40,730 nt of DNA from positions 1 through 40,730 of the forward strand of contig CAMWLE010000025.1 of NCBI GenBank assembly GCA_947175015.1, in the 5' to 3' direction. The position numbers and the translations under genes were made by a program. The notes beneath the pieces are model-generated. The model ran no database searches. It saw only the letters and a program-made list of their open reading frames with translations, and was not told the origin of the DNA. Shown piece by piece: positions 7,582 through 18,488 of the stretch (the stretch's first letter is position 1; every line of letters begins with the position of its first letter). Origin of the DNA: an uncultured bacterium (GTDB lineage Bacteria; Bacillota; Clostridia; Lachnospirales; Lachnospiraceae).

Positions 7582-8022
7582 CTATTTATCCTTCATATAA
7601 TCAAAATAATCAGTACCGACATAAATTACTTTATTATTTTCTACAACAAAACCAATCACTTCGCCCCATTCTCCCTCGCCTTCAACAACATATGATATTT
7701 CATCTTCCTTACTCAGCATATTTACATATAATCCTGTAAACCAGCAATAATTTAAAATATCAAGAGCATTTTCAATCGCCGGCAATTCAAATTCTTCATC
7801 TATACCGCCTTCTTTAGCACATTTGATGATTTCTTCACAGATTTCACTTATCTGAGACTCAGTAAGGTTATTAAATGCCTCTACGCATTTTTCAGCACAT
7901 TCGATCAAATCAGGACTTTGAAGACCAACACTCAGCTCATCACCATTTTCATCATCGCGAAAAAAACTGCTTTTGAAACTGCCTTCACAAAATCCCTCTT
8001 CCTGGTGCGACCAATGAATCAT
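7582..8022 (-). CDS. Small acidic protein of unknown function
   Basis: A 146-residue, strongly acidic, soluble protein that I do not recognise with confidence. A helical middle (LIECAEKCVEAFNNLTESQI and onwards) is followed by a beta-rich end with WFTGLYVNM and EGEGEWGEVIGFVVENNKVIYVG. The small acidic build resembles orphan immunity-type proteins of Firmicutes, but no toxin is adjacent and this is only an impression. The start is ATG with AGGAGG nine bases upstream. It has its own terminator, so it is probably expressed alone. Confidence 0.7.
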   Translation of the reverse strand: MIHWSHQEEGFCEGSFKSSFFRDDENGDELSVGLQSPDLIECAEKCVEAFNNLTESQISEICEEIIKCAKEGGIDEEFELPAIENALDILNYCWFTGLYVNMLSKEDEISYVVEGEGEWGEVIGFVVENNKVIYVGTDYFDYMKDK

Positions 8023-8195
8023 AAAATCGTTCCTCCTTCTTGTATCAGCGCAAATTTATCAATTGTTTTCCATAATTGAGTCTGTTGCAAGTTACGCTTC
8101 CTATAATAGTTGTCCAACGCTCCAACATACAGCTACCATGGCAATACTTACAGTTGCAATAACTTTTTCGCTGCTTGGCAGCTCAAATCCACATG

Positions 8196-8229
8196 AGAAT
8201 GCAAGGCGAACTTGTTCACCTTGCATTCT
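8196..8229 (-). terminator. Strong hairpin after groEL, no clear U tract
   Basis: AGAATGCAAGG (8196-8206) pairs perfectly with CCTTGCATTCT (8219-8229), with GAAC/GTTC extending it inside. It lies about 20 bases beyond the groEL stop on the minus strand. No T run follows on the minus strand, so it may act as a 3'-end stabiliser as much as a terminator. Confidence 0.55.
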
Positions 8230-8250
8230 TCTAACTGCTTTCGCTATTTA

Positions 8251-9879
<1,629 letters not shown>

Positions 9880-9950
9880 TCATTGCCTCCATTTATTATG
9901 ATATAAATTAAAAACTGTGAACTCAAATTACATTTGATACCAAAAATACC

Positions 9951-10238
9951 TCAATTGTCAATAACAGCCAGAATATCATTCTGCTTTACGATAATAAATT
10001 CTTCCTCGTCAAGTTTTACTTCTGTTCCGGCATACTTGGAATAAATCACATTATCGCCAACTTTTACTTCCATCTTAACTTCCTTGCCATCTACCACTCC
10101 GCCGGGGCCTACAGCCACAACCTCTGCCTGCTGAGGTTTCTCCTTGCTCTGTCCCGGAAGGACGATACCTGATTTTGTAGTTTCTTCCGCAACTAACTGC
10201 TTTAATACAACTCTGTCACCTAAAGGTACTAATTTCAT
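9951..10238 (-). CDS. groES: Co-chaperonin GroES (10 kDa)
   Basis: A 95-residue GroES of normal length, with the N-terminal strand KLVPLGDRVVLK, the mobile loop around EETTKSGIVLPGQSKEKP that contacts GroEL, and the closing KYAGTEVKLDEEEFIIVKQNDILAVI. AGGAGG lies eight bases before the ATG. It is the first gene of the groESL operon and follows the CIRCE box directly. Confidence 0.98.
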   Translation of the reverse strand: MKLVPLGDRVVLKQLVAEETTKSGIVLPGQSKEKPQQAEVVAVGPGGVVDGKEVKMEVKVGDNVIYSKYAGTEVKLDEEEFIIVKQNDILAVIDN

Positions 10239-10273
10239 GATAATTGCCTCCTGTTATTCCTTATTATTTTCTG

Positions 10274-10300
10274 TTAGCACTCTTTTAGTTTGAGTGCTAA
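10274..10300. promoter_or_regulatory. CIRCE element (HrcA operator)
   Basis: TTAGCACTC, nine bases, GAGTGCTAA: both arms match the CIRCE consensus exactly. It lies 36 bases upstream of groES. HrcA, the heat-sensitive repressor that binds CIRCE in Firmicutes, is not in this window. Confidence 0.97.
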
Positions 10301-10312
10301 TTACTAAAACAT

Positions 10313-10341
10313 ATAATAATTACATATGAAGGTCTTTGCAA
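10313..10341 (-). promoter_or_regulatory. groESL promoter
   Basis: On the minus strand TTGCAA (plus 10336-10341) and TATTAT (plus 10313-10318) are 17 bases apart and place the start of transcription at the CIRCE box, as expected for HrcA control. The stretch from 10342 to 10463 shows nothing else. Confidence 0.6.
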
Positions 10342-10589
10342 GCGAAGTTATAGCTATTTAAAAACCCACATCTCTTGTTATCTCGTATTTTCTCTTATTT
10401 TCTTTGCTTTTCTCATATTGGCACACATTGGTTAATTTTATATTGATTTTATACTTATTTTAGAATCTTTACCTGTTAATTTTTTCCTGCCAAATAGCCG
10501 ATATTATAAGTAGAACTATCAATGACACTATTGAAAAACGCATCCAAGGAGGGATTAACGCAGCAAACGGATTTCAGAGCAGTTTCAAA

Positions 10590-10811
10590 GTGTACCCGGT
10601 TCAGATGATTACTAAAATGCCGAAATTGAAACGGGAAAATGGGCAGTCAAGGCAGCATCACGGCCAGGCTGACAAACCCATTTCTTTTGGCACTGTATTG
10701 GATGAGAAAACAGGGAAAGAGTGTCCTGCGGATTGCTGCATTGTGACCTACAATGTAAAAAGCCAGCTCCAAACCTATTATTACCACCCGTCCAAAGAGT
10801 ATACCTTCTGA
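10590..10811 (+). CDS. Small unknown protein gene with its own terminator, possibly 5'-truncated
   Basis: A 73-residue frame from a GTG codon, not recognised. The C-terminal part looks protein-like: PISFGTVLDEKTGKECPADC, then TYNVKSQLQTYYYHPSKEYTF. The same frame is open upstream to 10464 and the extra stretch is also plausible protein (IADIISRTINDTIEKRIQGG), but it has no ATG, GTG or TTG with a ribosome-binding site. A good SD-like AAGGAGG (10546-10552) lies inside that stretch with no standard start codon at the right distance. Either the start is unusual or the gene has lost its 5' end. A perfect 13-bp terminator begins seven bases after the stop, which argues for expression. It converges with glf. 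Confidence 0.45.
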   Translation: MYPVQMITKMPKLKRENGQSRQHHGQADKPISFGTVLDEKTGKECPADCCIVTYNVKSQLQTYYYHPSKEYTF

Positions 10812-10817
10812 ATCAAC

Positions 10818-10849
10818 CACAAAAGGGGCAAGTCATTGCCCCTTTTGTG
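10818..10849. terminator. Perfect terminator shared by the small plus-strand gene and glf
   Basis: CACAAAAGGGGCA (10818-10830) pairs with TGCCCCTTTTGTG (10837-10849) around AGTCAT. A/T runs inside the stem can serve both directions. It lies between two convergent genes. Confidence 0.85.
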
Positions 10850-10890
10850 ATGTCAAATCCTGTTCACATATACCCCATACCGCCAGCTTT

Positions 10891-12003
10891 TCACATATTA
10901 CAATTTCCCAGCTCTTTCCGGCACATTTCCAAGGCGGCCATAATCACCTTATCCATATCATAGTATTGATACCCTCCCAGACGTCCGCCGAACATGACCT
11001 TTTTCTCCTGCGCCGCAAGTTCTCTATACTGTTCATAGAGACCATTATTCCTGTCATTATTCACAGGATAATAGGGTTCGTCCCCCTTTTTCCATTCACG
11101 GGAATACTCCCTGGAAATGACAGTTGTAGGTTGTTGTCCAAATTCAAAATGCTTATGTTCAATAATACGAGTATACGGAATTTTACTGTCTGTATAATTA
11201 ACTACGGCATTTCCCTGATAGTTCTCCATAGCAAGCTCTTCCGTCTCAAAACGCACAGAACGATATTCCAGAACCCCCAGCTTATAGTCATAAAACTGAT
11301 CAATCATACCTGTATAAATGATCTTATCCGCCACTCCCTCCAACTCCTGTCTGTGGGCAAGATAATCCACATTCAGTCTGATCTCAATACCATTTAACAT
11401 CTTTTCTACAATCTTGGTATACCCCCCCACAGGAATCCCCTGGTAACGATCATTAAAATAATTGTTATCATAAACAAATCGAAGCGGAAGCCTCTTAATA
11501 ATAAAAGCCGGTAACTCCCTGCAGTCACGTCCCCACTGTTTTTCCGTATAACCTTTAATCAGCTTTTCATACACATCCCGCCCCACCAGAGATAGCGCCT
11601 GTTCTTCCAGATTCTTAGGCTCCCTGATATTCAAATCCGCAATCTGACCGGCAATAATATCCTTTGCCTCCTGCGGCGTGGTAATCCCCCACATTTTGCT
11701 GAAGGTATTCATATTAAAGGGAAGATTGTATAGTTCATCCTGGTACCTTGCCACCGGAGAATTGATATAGTTATTAAATTCTGCAAACTGATTCACGTAA
11801 TCCCATATGTTTTTTTCGGATGTGTGGAAAATATGTGCACCATACTTATGCACCTGGATACCATGAATTTCCTCACAATAAATATTTCCGCCAATGTGAT
11901 CTCTCTTCTCCACTACCAGACATTTTTTTCCCTTTCTATTTGCTTCATATGCAAATACAGCGCCATACAGCCCTGCTCCAACAATCAGATAATCATATTT
12001 CAT
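10891..12003 (-). CDS. glf: UDP-galactopyranose mutase
   Basis: A 370-residue flavoenzyme that converts UDP-galactopyranose to UDP-galactofuranose, the donor for galactofuranose in surface glycans. The FAD loop is GAGLYGAVFAYEANRKGKKC, followed by EKRDHIGGNIY, the substrate segment KYGAHIFHTS, GYTEKQWGRD, the FNDRYQGIPVGGYTK motif, and the C-terminal GRLGGYQYYDMD. The frame extends upstream into the tmRNA gene but that part has no family similarity. The ATG at 12001-12003, preceded by GGGAGG at eleven bases, gives the usual N-terminus MKYDYLIVGAGLYG. No glycosyltransferase is adjacent. Confidence 0.96.
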   Translation of the reverse strand: MKYDYLIVGAGLYGAVFAYEANRKGKKCLVVEKRDHIGGNIYCEEIHGIQVHKYGAHIFHTSEKNIWDYVNQFAEFNNYINSPVARYQDELYNLPFNMNTFSKMWGITTPQEAKDIIAGQIADLNIREPKNLEEQALSLVGRDVYEKLIKGYTEKQWGRDCRELPAFIIKRLPLRFVYDNNYFNDRYQGIPVGGYTKIVEKMLNGIEIRLNVDYLAHRQELEGVADKIIYTGMIDQFYDYKLGVLEYRSVRFETEELAMENYQGNAVVNYTDSKIPYTRIIEHKHFEFGQQPTTVISREYSREWKKGDEPYYPVNNDRNNGLYEQYRELAAQEKKVMFGGRLGGYQYYDMDKVIMAALEMCRKELGNCNM

Positions 12004-12081
12004 ACTATTTATTACCTCCCATTGATGATACAAACCTATATCTACTGCATTTCCTATGTTCTGGTTTGTCTCAATATTTCT

Positions 12082-12109
12082 ATTATAATCTTTTTCCAGC
12101 ATAACACAA
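12082..12109 (-). promoter_or_regulatory. Possible glf promoter
   Basis: On the minus strand TTGTGT (plus 12104-12109) and a perfect TATAAT (plus 12082-12087) are 16 bases apart, about 80 bases before the glf ATG. A weak hairpin (CAGTAT/ATACTG near 12148-12168) lies upstream. The remainder of the gap to the tmRNA gene holds only the ssrA terminator and a CCGCCA/TGGCGG inverted repeat near 12209-12253. Confidence 0.4.
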
Positions 12110-12266
12110 GCTGCTTTTTTATCTATTATAGCAGTAACCATCTGAAACAGTATTTTTATATATACTGTACGTCGAATCAATTTGCAGCCATGTATTATAA
12201 CGAAAGACCGCCAGCCATATTCTTGCCTTGAGCAGACTTGTAAATTTTGGCGGCCTTGAGTATAAC

Positions 12267-12306
12267 AAAAAAAGAATGCCGAAAACATCACACTTTCAAG
12301 CACTCT
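12267..12306 (-). terminator. ssrA terminator
   Basis: On the minus strand AGAGTGC pairs with GCATTCT (one G-U), followed by a run of seven T. It starts seven bases past the tmRNA 3' end. Confidence 0.7.
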
Positions 12307-12312
12307 CTCAAA

Positions 12313-12718
12313 TGGAGTAGACGGGAGTCGAACCCGTGTCCAAAAGCCCATTCCCTGTCCTTCTACTATCATAGTCCGTTATCCCGGCCGGACTCGCTCC
12401 AGCCTGTTCCCTCCTTCGTCAGGTAACGAACAACCTGCCGAAATCAGTAGCTTCATCATACGCCCATACGCGCAAAGCTTAACGCATGTCGTTTCTCACA
12501 TCGTCGATGCCCGGATTCCGGAGTGTGAGTGCCCCGGAGCGGACAAGCCGCCATCAGACGGCGTCACCTGCAGCTTAGCTTAACTAAGCTGCAAGTGCAT
12601 ACTGAGTATTATCTTCAGCGTTTAGTTTAATTCGCGAACATAGTTCGCATTACGATTAACGTATCGCAACGGATAGCTTCTCCAGCTGCAAGACCCCTGT
12701 CGAAACCTTTACTACCCC
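12313..12718 (-). ncRNA. ssrA: tmRNA (transfer-messenger RNA)
   Basis: The 5' end GGGGTAG pairs with CTACTCC at the 3' end to form the tRNA-like acceptor stem. The T arm GGGTTCGACTCCC precedes it and the 5' GGTTTCGACAGGGG block is typical. The tag reading frame ends GAAGATAATACTCAGTATGC and then CTTGCAGCTTAG, giving a tag close to AEDNTQYALAA followed by a stop. The resume codon is most likely the GCT at its start, by analogy with other clostridial tags. The gene is about 406 bases without CCA: the discriminator A is followed by TTT, so CCA must be added after transcription. Together with SmpB it rescues ribosomes stalled on broken mRNA. Confidence 0.96.
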
Positions 12719-12736
12719 AAATATTCAATTAACTTA

Positions 12737-12765
12737 AGTATATTCATTTTTCCTTCTGCTGTCAA
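12737..12765 (-). promoter_or_regulatory. ssrA promoter
   Basis: TTGACA (plus 12760-12765) and TATACT (plus 12737-12742) are exactly 17 bases apart on the minus strand. Transcription would start near 12730, leaving a short 5' extension for RNase P to remove. Confidence 0.8.
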
Positions 12766-12836
12766 TCATTTTATTGCGTTTTACACTACTTTCAGTTACA
12801 GTTCGTTACTTTTCACACCTACGCCACCGCAAGACA

Positions 12837-12920
12837 GTCGTGCGCGAAATCGCTGCATTTGCGATTTCTGTGCATGACCACCTATAAATTGTCGGTGATT
12901 TTGTTGCCAGCGGCGGCAAC
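12837..12920. repeat. Two hairpins after smpB
   Basis: The bases at 12837-12853 pair with 12861-12878 (core GAAATCGC/GCGATTTC, with G-U pairs and one bulge) to form a long hairpin. GTTGCC/GGCAAC (12903-12920) forms a second hairpin 17 bases beyond the smpB stop. Neither has a clear U tract on the minus strand. They probably end or protect the smpB message. Confidence 0.5.
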
Positions 12921-12936
12921 TGAATTTCCTATAAAA

Positions 12937-13407
12937 TTACAAATTTTTCACCTTAAATTCCCGCTCCGTTTCACGCCGATAATCCTTCTTCGCAATATCC
13001 CTCCTCTTGTCATAGAGCTTCTTGCCCCTTGCCAACCCAATCTCAGCTTTTACCTTTCCGTTTTTAAAATACACCTGCAAGGGAACCAGCGTATATCCCT
13101 TTTCCGCAATTTTACCCGCCAGCCTGTTGATTTCATGCCTGTGCATCAACAGTTTCTTCACCCGCAGAGGATCTTTATTGAAAATATTCCCCTTTTCATA
13201 GGGACTCACATGCATACCATAGACAAACACTTCTCCATTTTCAATACGGATAAAGGATTCTTTGATACTGCATTTTCCCATACGCATGGATTTCACTTCT
13301 GTACCATGAAGAGCCACCCCTGCTTCATAGGTCTCATCTATAAAATAATCATGAAATGCCTTTTTGTTGTTGGCAATCAGTTTCTGTGTCTCTTTAGACT
13401 GTGCCAT
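12937..13407 (-). CDS. smpB: SsrA-binding protein SmpB
   Basis: A 156-residue protein of normal length that binds the tRNA-like part of tmRNA and fits it into the empty decoding site. It shows the family pattern [20 protein letters not shown], then [19 protein letters not shown], and the basic C-terminal tail [20 protein letters not shown]. The start is ATG with GGAGG. It lies between rnr and ssrA in the conserved Firmicute order, so the protein and RNA partners of trans-translation are adjacent. Confidence 0.98.
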   Translation of the reverse strand: MAQSKETQKLIANNKKAFHDYFIDETYEAGVALHGTEVKSMRMGKCSIKESFIRIENGEVFVYGMHVSPYEKGNIFNKDPLRVKKLLMHRHEINRLAGKIAEKGYTLVPLQVYFKNGKVKAEIGLARGKKLYDKRRDIAKKDYRRETEREFKVKNL

Positions 13408-13526
13408 TCAAACCGCCTCCTCTCATATCAGCTTCCCTTTGCTCAACTTCAATCTGCTCACTGTTCACTGCCCCCATACTTTACTTCCCCATGGCTTGCC
13501 TATGTCCAGCCCTCATAAGGCCAATC

Positions 13527-13566
13527 CTCACACTGCAATGTCAAAACTCACACTACAATATCAAAA
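13527..13566. repeat. 20-bp imperfect tandem duplication across the rnr stop codon
   Basis: CTCACACTGCAATGTCAAAA (13527-13546) and CTCACACTACAATATCAAAA (13547-13566) differ at two positions. The second copy encodes the last residues of RNase R and its stop. The first is a downstream duplicate. Confidence 0.7.
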
Positions 13567-15800
13567 TCTATGGTTCTATGAAACCGGTCACAGCCATCTA
13601 CCACAATCTGCACCGGCATACCCAGCTTATAGCTGGTTCCCGTAGCCTCTCCCACCATCTCACAAGTGCTTTCATTGTAGTAAAAATAATCACCCGGCAG
13701 CTTGGATACATGTACCAGCCCTTCCACCGTATTGGGCAGCTCTACATAAATTCCCCAACTGGTAACGCCGGAAATAACACCTTCAAAGGTCTCTCCCACC
13801 CGTTTTTCCATGTATTCCACCTTCTTCAGCTTATCAGTCTCCCGCTCCGCCTCATCTGCGCGACGCTCGGTTTCAGAAGAGTGCTTTGCAACTTCCGTCA
13901 ATATACTGCCATAATGTGCAATGCGTTCTTCCCCAAGCCTGCCCCGCAATTGCTCCTTAATAATTCTATGAATCTGCAGGTCAGGATATCTTCGTATCGG
14001 GGAAGTAAAATGACAGTAATATCCGCAGGCCAGTCCAAAATGTCCGGTGCATTCCACACTATACTTCGCCTGCTTCATGCTTCTTAAGGCCATGCGGCTG
14101 ATCATCGGCTCTTCCGGTGTCCCTGCAATCTTCGCAAGCAATTTCTGTATCTCTTTGGGATGAATCTCCCCCGGCGCCTTCTGTCCTGCCTTGCCCATAC
14201 TGCGCTGGGACTTCATATAATATCCGAAATTGTTAATAAAAGCGGACAATTTCTGTATACGCTCCCCATCAGGCACATCATGGACACGATATACAAAAGG
14301 CAGCTCCATCCAATAGAAATGTTGCGCCACTGTCTCATTGGCTGCCAGCATAAAATCCTCAATAATATCCGTTGCCACATTACGCTCATATGGCTTAATA
14401 TCAATGGGGTGTCCTTTCTGATCTAATAGTATCTTGCACTCAGGGAAATCAAAATCAATGGAGCCACGTTTACGCCTCTTTGCCCGAAGAATAGCCGCCA
14501 GCTTCTCCATCTCCCGGAACATGGGCAGCAATTCCTGGTACTGCTTACAACTTTCTTCCCTTTCCACGAAACTTTCATCTTCCAGCAGATTCTTCACAAC
14601 CGTATAAGACATACGCTTATTCACCTGAATCACTGACTCACAGATCTCATAATCAAAAATCTCTCCATTTTGATCCACTGTCATCAGGCAACTCAATGCC
14701 AACCTGTCCACTCCCTCATTCAGGGAACAAATGCCATTAGAAAGCGCATGGGGCAGCATAGGAATCACTCTGTCCACCAGATAGACACTGGTTCCTCTTT
14801 TCAACGCTTCCCTGTCAAGCGCAGAATTTTCCTGCACGTAATTCGTCACATCCGCAATATGAACACCCAAATGATAATTCACTCCATCAAAAGTAACACT
14901 GACCGCATCATCCAGATCCTTTGCATCCTCACCGTCTATGGTCACCATAACCATATCCCGCAGATCCTTTCGCCCAACCATGTCAGCTTCAGAAACAGTC
15001 TGACAGATACGCTGTGCCTGGTTCATCACTTTATCCGGAAATTCCACAGGCAGTTCGTACCCCCGGACAATGGACATGATATCCACTCCGGGATCGTTGA
15101 CATGCCCCAGAATTTCCACAACCTTACCTTCAGGGCTCTTTTTATCTGTGCCGTAGTCTGTAATTTCCACCACAACTTTGTGCCCGCTCATAGCGCCCTT
15201 GGAACGCTCCTGGGGCACAAAAATATCCTGCGGCAGCCTGGCATTGTCAGGAATCACAAAACCGTAATGCTCTCTTGCGCGTTCATAAGTTCCCACTATC
15301 TGACGCATCCCCCTGGCAATAATCCGAATTACCTGCGCTTCCTGACGCTTTCCCGTATTTTCAGGCAGCAGCGCAACCTCTACAATGTCCTTATGAAATG
15401 CACCATTTCTCTTATCCTCCGGAATATAGAGATCTTCCTCCCGTCCCTCTATCTCCACGAATCCAAATCCTTTGGCATTGCTGATAAAAGTTCCTGTCAA
15501 AACCTTTCCATTGGACTTCTGATACTTTCCCTTGACCGTGAGCATCAGCTTCCCTTCCGACAGAAGCTCCCGCAAAATAGAACGGAATTCTTCTTTTTCC
15601 TCCTTTGCCACCTGCAAAAAAGCCGCCAATTCCTTTTCCTTCATAGGAACATAAATAGGATCATGCACCAGATCACAAATCACTTTTTTCCTGGCTGCCC
15701 TCGAATGCTTCTCCTGTTCATAAAACAATTCTTTTTCTAAATTCATCTTTTTCAAATCTTTCTCTTCCAAATCTTTCTCTTCTAGATCCTTCTCATCCAA
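13548..15800 (-). CDS. rnr: Ribonuclease R
   Basis: A 750-residue 3'-to-5' exoribonuclease that degrades structured RNA and, with tmRNA/SmpB, the faulty message. Domains in order are an N-terminal helix-turn-helix-like region, a cold-shock OB domain near residues 100-145 (GFGFVEIEGREEDLYIPED), a second OB, the RNB catalytic domain with the acidic cluster IDGEDAKDLDDAVSV (around Asp292-Asp298) and the FTSPIRRYPDL segment, and a C-terminal S1 domain (GVISGVTSWGIYVELPNTVE). The start is TTG (15798-15800) with AAGGGAG nine bases upstream. The N-terminus has a low-complexity EEKDLEEKDL repeat from a short DNA repetition; a later Met19 is an alternative start. It lies between secG and smpB. Confidence 0.96.
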   Translation of the reverse strand: MDEKDLEEKDLEEKDLKKMNLEKELFYEQEKHSRAARKKVICDLVHDPIYVPMKEKELAAFLQVAKEEKEEFRSILRELLSEGKLMLTVKGKYQKSNGKVLTGTFISNAKGFGFVEIEGREEDLYIPEDKRNGAFHKDIVEVALLPENTGKRQEAQVIRIIARGMRQIVGTYERAREHYGFVIPDNARLPQDIFVPQERSKGAMSGHKVVVEITDYGTDKKSPEGKVVEILGHVNDPGVDIMSIVRGYELPVEFPDKVMNQAQRICQTVSEADMVGRKDLRDMVMVTIDGEDAKDLDDAVSVTFDGVNYHLGVHIADVTNYVQENSALDREALKRGTSVYLVDRVIPMLPHALSNGICSLNEGVDRLALSCLMTVDQNGEIFDYEICESVIQVNKRMSYTVVKNLLEDESFVEREESCKQYQELLPMFREMEKLAAILRAKRRKRGSIDFDFPECKILLDQKGHPIDIKPYERNVATDIIEDFMLAANETVAQHFYWMELPFVYRVHDVPDGERIQKLSAFINNFGYYMKSQRSMGKAGQKAPGEIHPKEIQKLLAKIAGTPEEPMISRMALRSMKQAKYSVECTGHFGLACGYYCHFTSPIRRYPDLQIHRIIKEQLRGRLGEERIAHYGSILTEVAKHSSETERRADEAERETDKLKKVEYMEKRVGETFEGVISGVTSWGIYVELPNTVEGLVHVSKLPGDYFYYNESTCEMVGEATGTSYKLGMPVQIVVDGCDRFHRTIDFDIVV

Positions 15801-15847
15801 TTAGAATATCTCCCTTTTCAGAAAAGTGTTATATTAAAGTATTTTTA

Positions 15848-15880
15848 ACAAAAAACACCCTTGTCATTCCACAAGAGTGT
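15848..15880 (-). terminator. Terminator or attenuator between secG and rnr
   Basis: On the minus strand ACACTCTTGT pairs with ACAAGGGTGT (one G-U pair), followed by TTTTTTGTT. It lies between the secG stop and the rnr start with only about 48 bases left for a separate rnr promoter. rnr may therefore depend on read-through. Confidence 0.75.
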
Positions 15881-15894
15881 CTCCTAAAATGTAT

Positions 15895-16134
15895 TTAAAA
15901 TACATTCAGATTCAGTATTACCGCAAGAATCATAAACATTGCCGCCAAAACCTTCGTAAGCTTTACCAAAAGCCCTTCCATAGAACGTCCTTTGTTCTTG
16001 CCCCAGTAAGTCTCCGTTGTCCCGCTGATCGCACCCAATCCTGCAGACTTGCCCTCCTGCATCAATACCAACACTACAAGCGCCACACAAACCACTATAA
16101 AAAGAATTGTGAGTATCATTCTAACTGCTCCCAT
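15895..16134 (-). CDS. secG: Preprotein translocase subunit SecG
   Basis: A 79-residue membrane protein with two hydrophobic helices (MILTILFIVVCVALVVLVLM and VLAAMFMILAVILNLNVF). The conserved connecting segment is MQEGKSAGLGAISG then ETYWGKNKGRSMEG. SecG assists SecYEG in protein export. The frame opens seven codons earlier, but AGGAGG lies seven bases before the ATG at 16132-16134, so that start is preferred. It is the first gene of the secG-rnr-smpB row common in Firmicutes. Confidence 0.93.
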   Translation of the reverse strand: MGAVRMILTILFIVVCVALVVLVLMQEGKSAGLGAISGTTETYWGKNKGRSMEGLLVKLTKVLAAMFMILAVILNLNVF

Positions 16135-16388
16135 TTCCACACCTCCTAATGTCAAACATGTCTTATCTTAACATATGGATGCCCAAAAAGCAAGAAAAAA
16201 TTTTTTTACCTTTTAACAAAATATTTCTTGCATCCTGGATTTGAAAATGCTAAAATAAACGCAAAGCATAACATTTTCTATATTATTTTGATATCTTCAG
16301 TCAAAAATTCTTTCAATCAGGAAACTCTATGCTTTTAATTCAGCACAAAATAAATTAGAAGCAGGAGCCTTCCACGCAGATATTTTCC

Positions 16389-16898
16389 ATGGATGTACTC
16401 CTGCTCAAAGGAGGACAACAATTCTCAGATCTGTTAGAAATACATATCATAGAGCTTGGGAAAAAACTAAACGGTACAGGGCAAGTAGATGATTGGATAC
16501 GCCTGTTCAATGCGAAAACAGAGGAGGAACTGGATATGATTCATACAAAAAACGCAGGCATTATAGAAGCAATAAGAGAGGTAAAACGGTTAAGCATTAG
16601 CAAAAGTCTTAGAGCATTATATGAAGCCCATATGAAAGAAATAAGAGATAGAAATGCCCGGGATGATTATGTAAGAGATGAGGGCATTGCTATTGGCCAG
16701 ATACAGGGAGAAAATCAAAAACTTGTCAGCCAGGTCAGGAAGAAAATGGCAAAAGACATACCAGCAGGAGAAATCGCAGATATTTTGGAAGAAGATTTAA
16801 CCCTTATACTGAGAATATATGATTCTCTCCAAAAACATCCGGAATGGACGGATGAAGAGATATGCCATGCTCTGGGATTGGTCAGGCAAAATGTGTAA
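16389..16898 (+). pseudogene. C-terminal fragment of an Rpn/TIGR01784-type PD-(D/E)XK nuclease/putative transposase
   Basis: 169 residues that match only the second half of this family: FSDLLEIHIIELGKKL, then a helical region with IREVKRLSISKSLRALYEAH, the basic RDRNARDDYVRDEG patch and the GQIQGENQKL coiled tail. The N-terminal nuclease domain with the catalytic D/E-x-K residues is absent and the upstream 180 bases are A/T-rich without a matching frame. The first residues (MDVLLLKGGQQ) look like a joint, not a native start. An AGCAGGAG/CTCCTGCT inverted repeat (16360-16367 and 16398-16405) brackets that joint. It is probably a decayed relic and need not be expressed. Confidence 0.75.
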
Positions 16899-16930
16899 AT
16901 TTCTTGTTGGCGGTCATAGACTCGTCATAT

Positions 16931-16958
16931 ATACTCCCCAGGCAGCCCTGGGGAGTAT
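16931..16958 (+). terminator. Strong hairpin between the transposase relic and eno
   Basis: ATACTCCCCAGG pairs perfectly with CCTGGGGAGTAT around CAGC. It is followed on the plus strand by TGCTTTCCTTT. It sits ten bases from the eno stop and may serve both convergent genes. Confidence 0.75.
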
Positions 16959-16967
16959 TGCTTTCCT

Positions 16968-18353
<1,386 letters not shown>

Positions 18354-18488
18354 TTATTCTATTCCGCCAAGGCAATCTCAATCCAAATCGTTCCTGTACC
18401 TGCATAATTTTCAAATCATTGTCCAAAAATCATACATATTATATTATCAAATATCAAACGCAATATCGTCCAAAGAAAAACGCAACAA

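Noticed and set aside
12004..12372. Upstream extension of the glf frame across the tmRNA 3' end
   Set aside because: It overlaps the tRNA-like part of ssrA and its terminator, lacks similarity to the mutase, and the ATG at 12001-12003 with GGGAGG gives the normal N-terminus.
14670..15740. 356-codon plus-strand frame antisense to rnr
   Set aside because: Full antisense shadow of a well-supported RNase R gene, with His/Ser/Ile-rich composition typical of reverse-frame noise.
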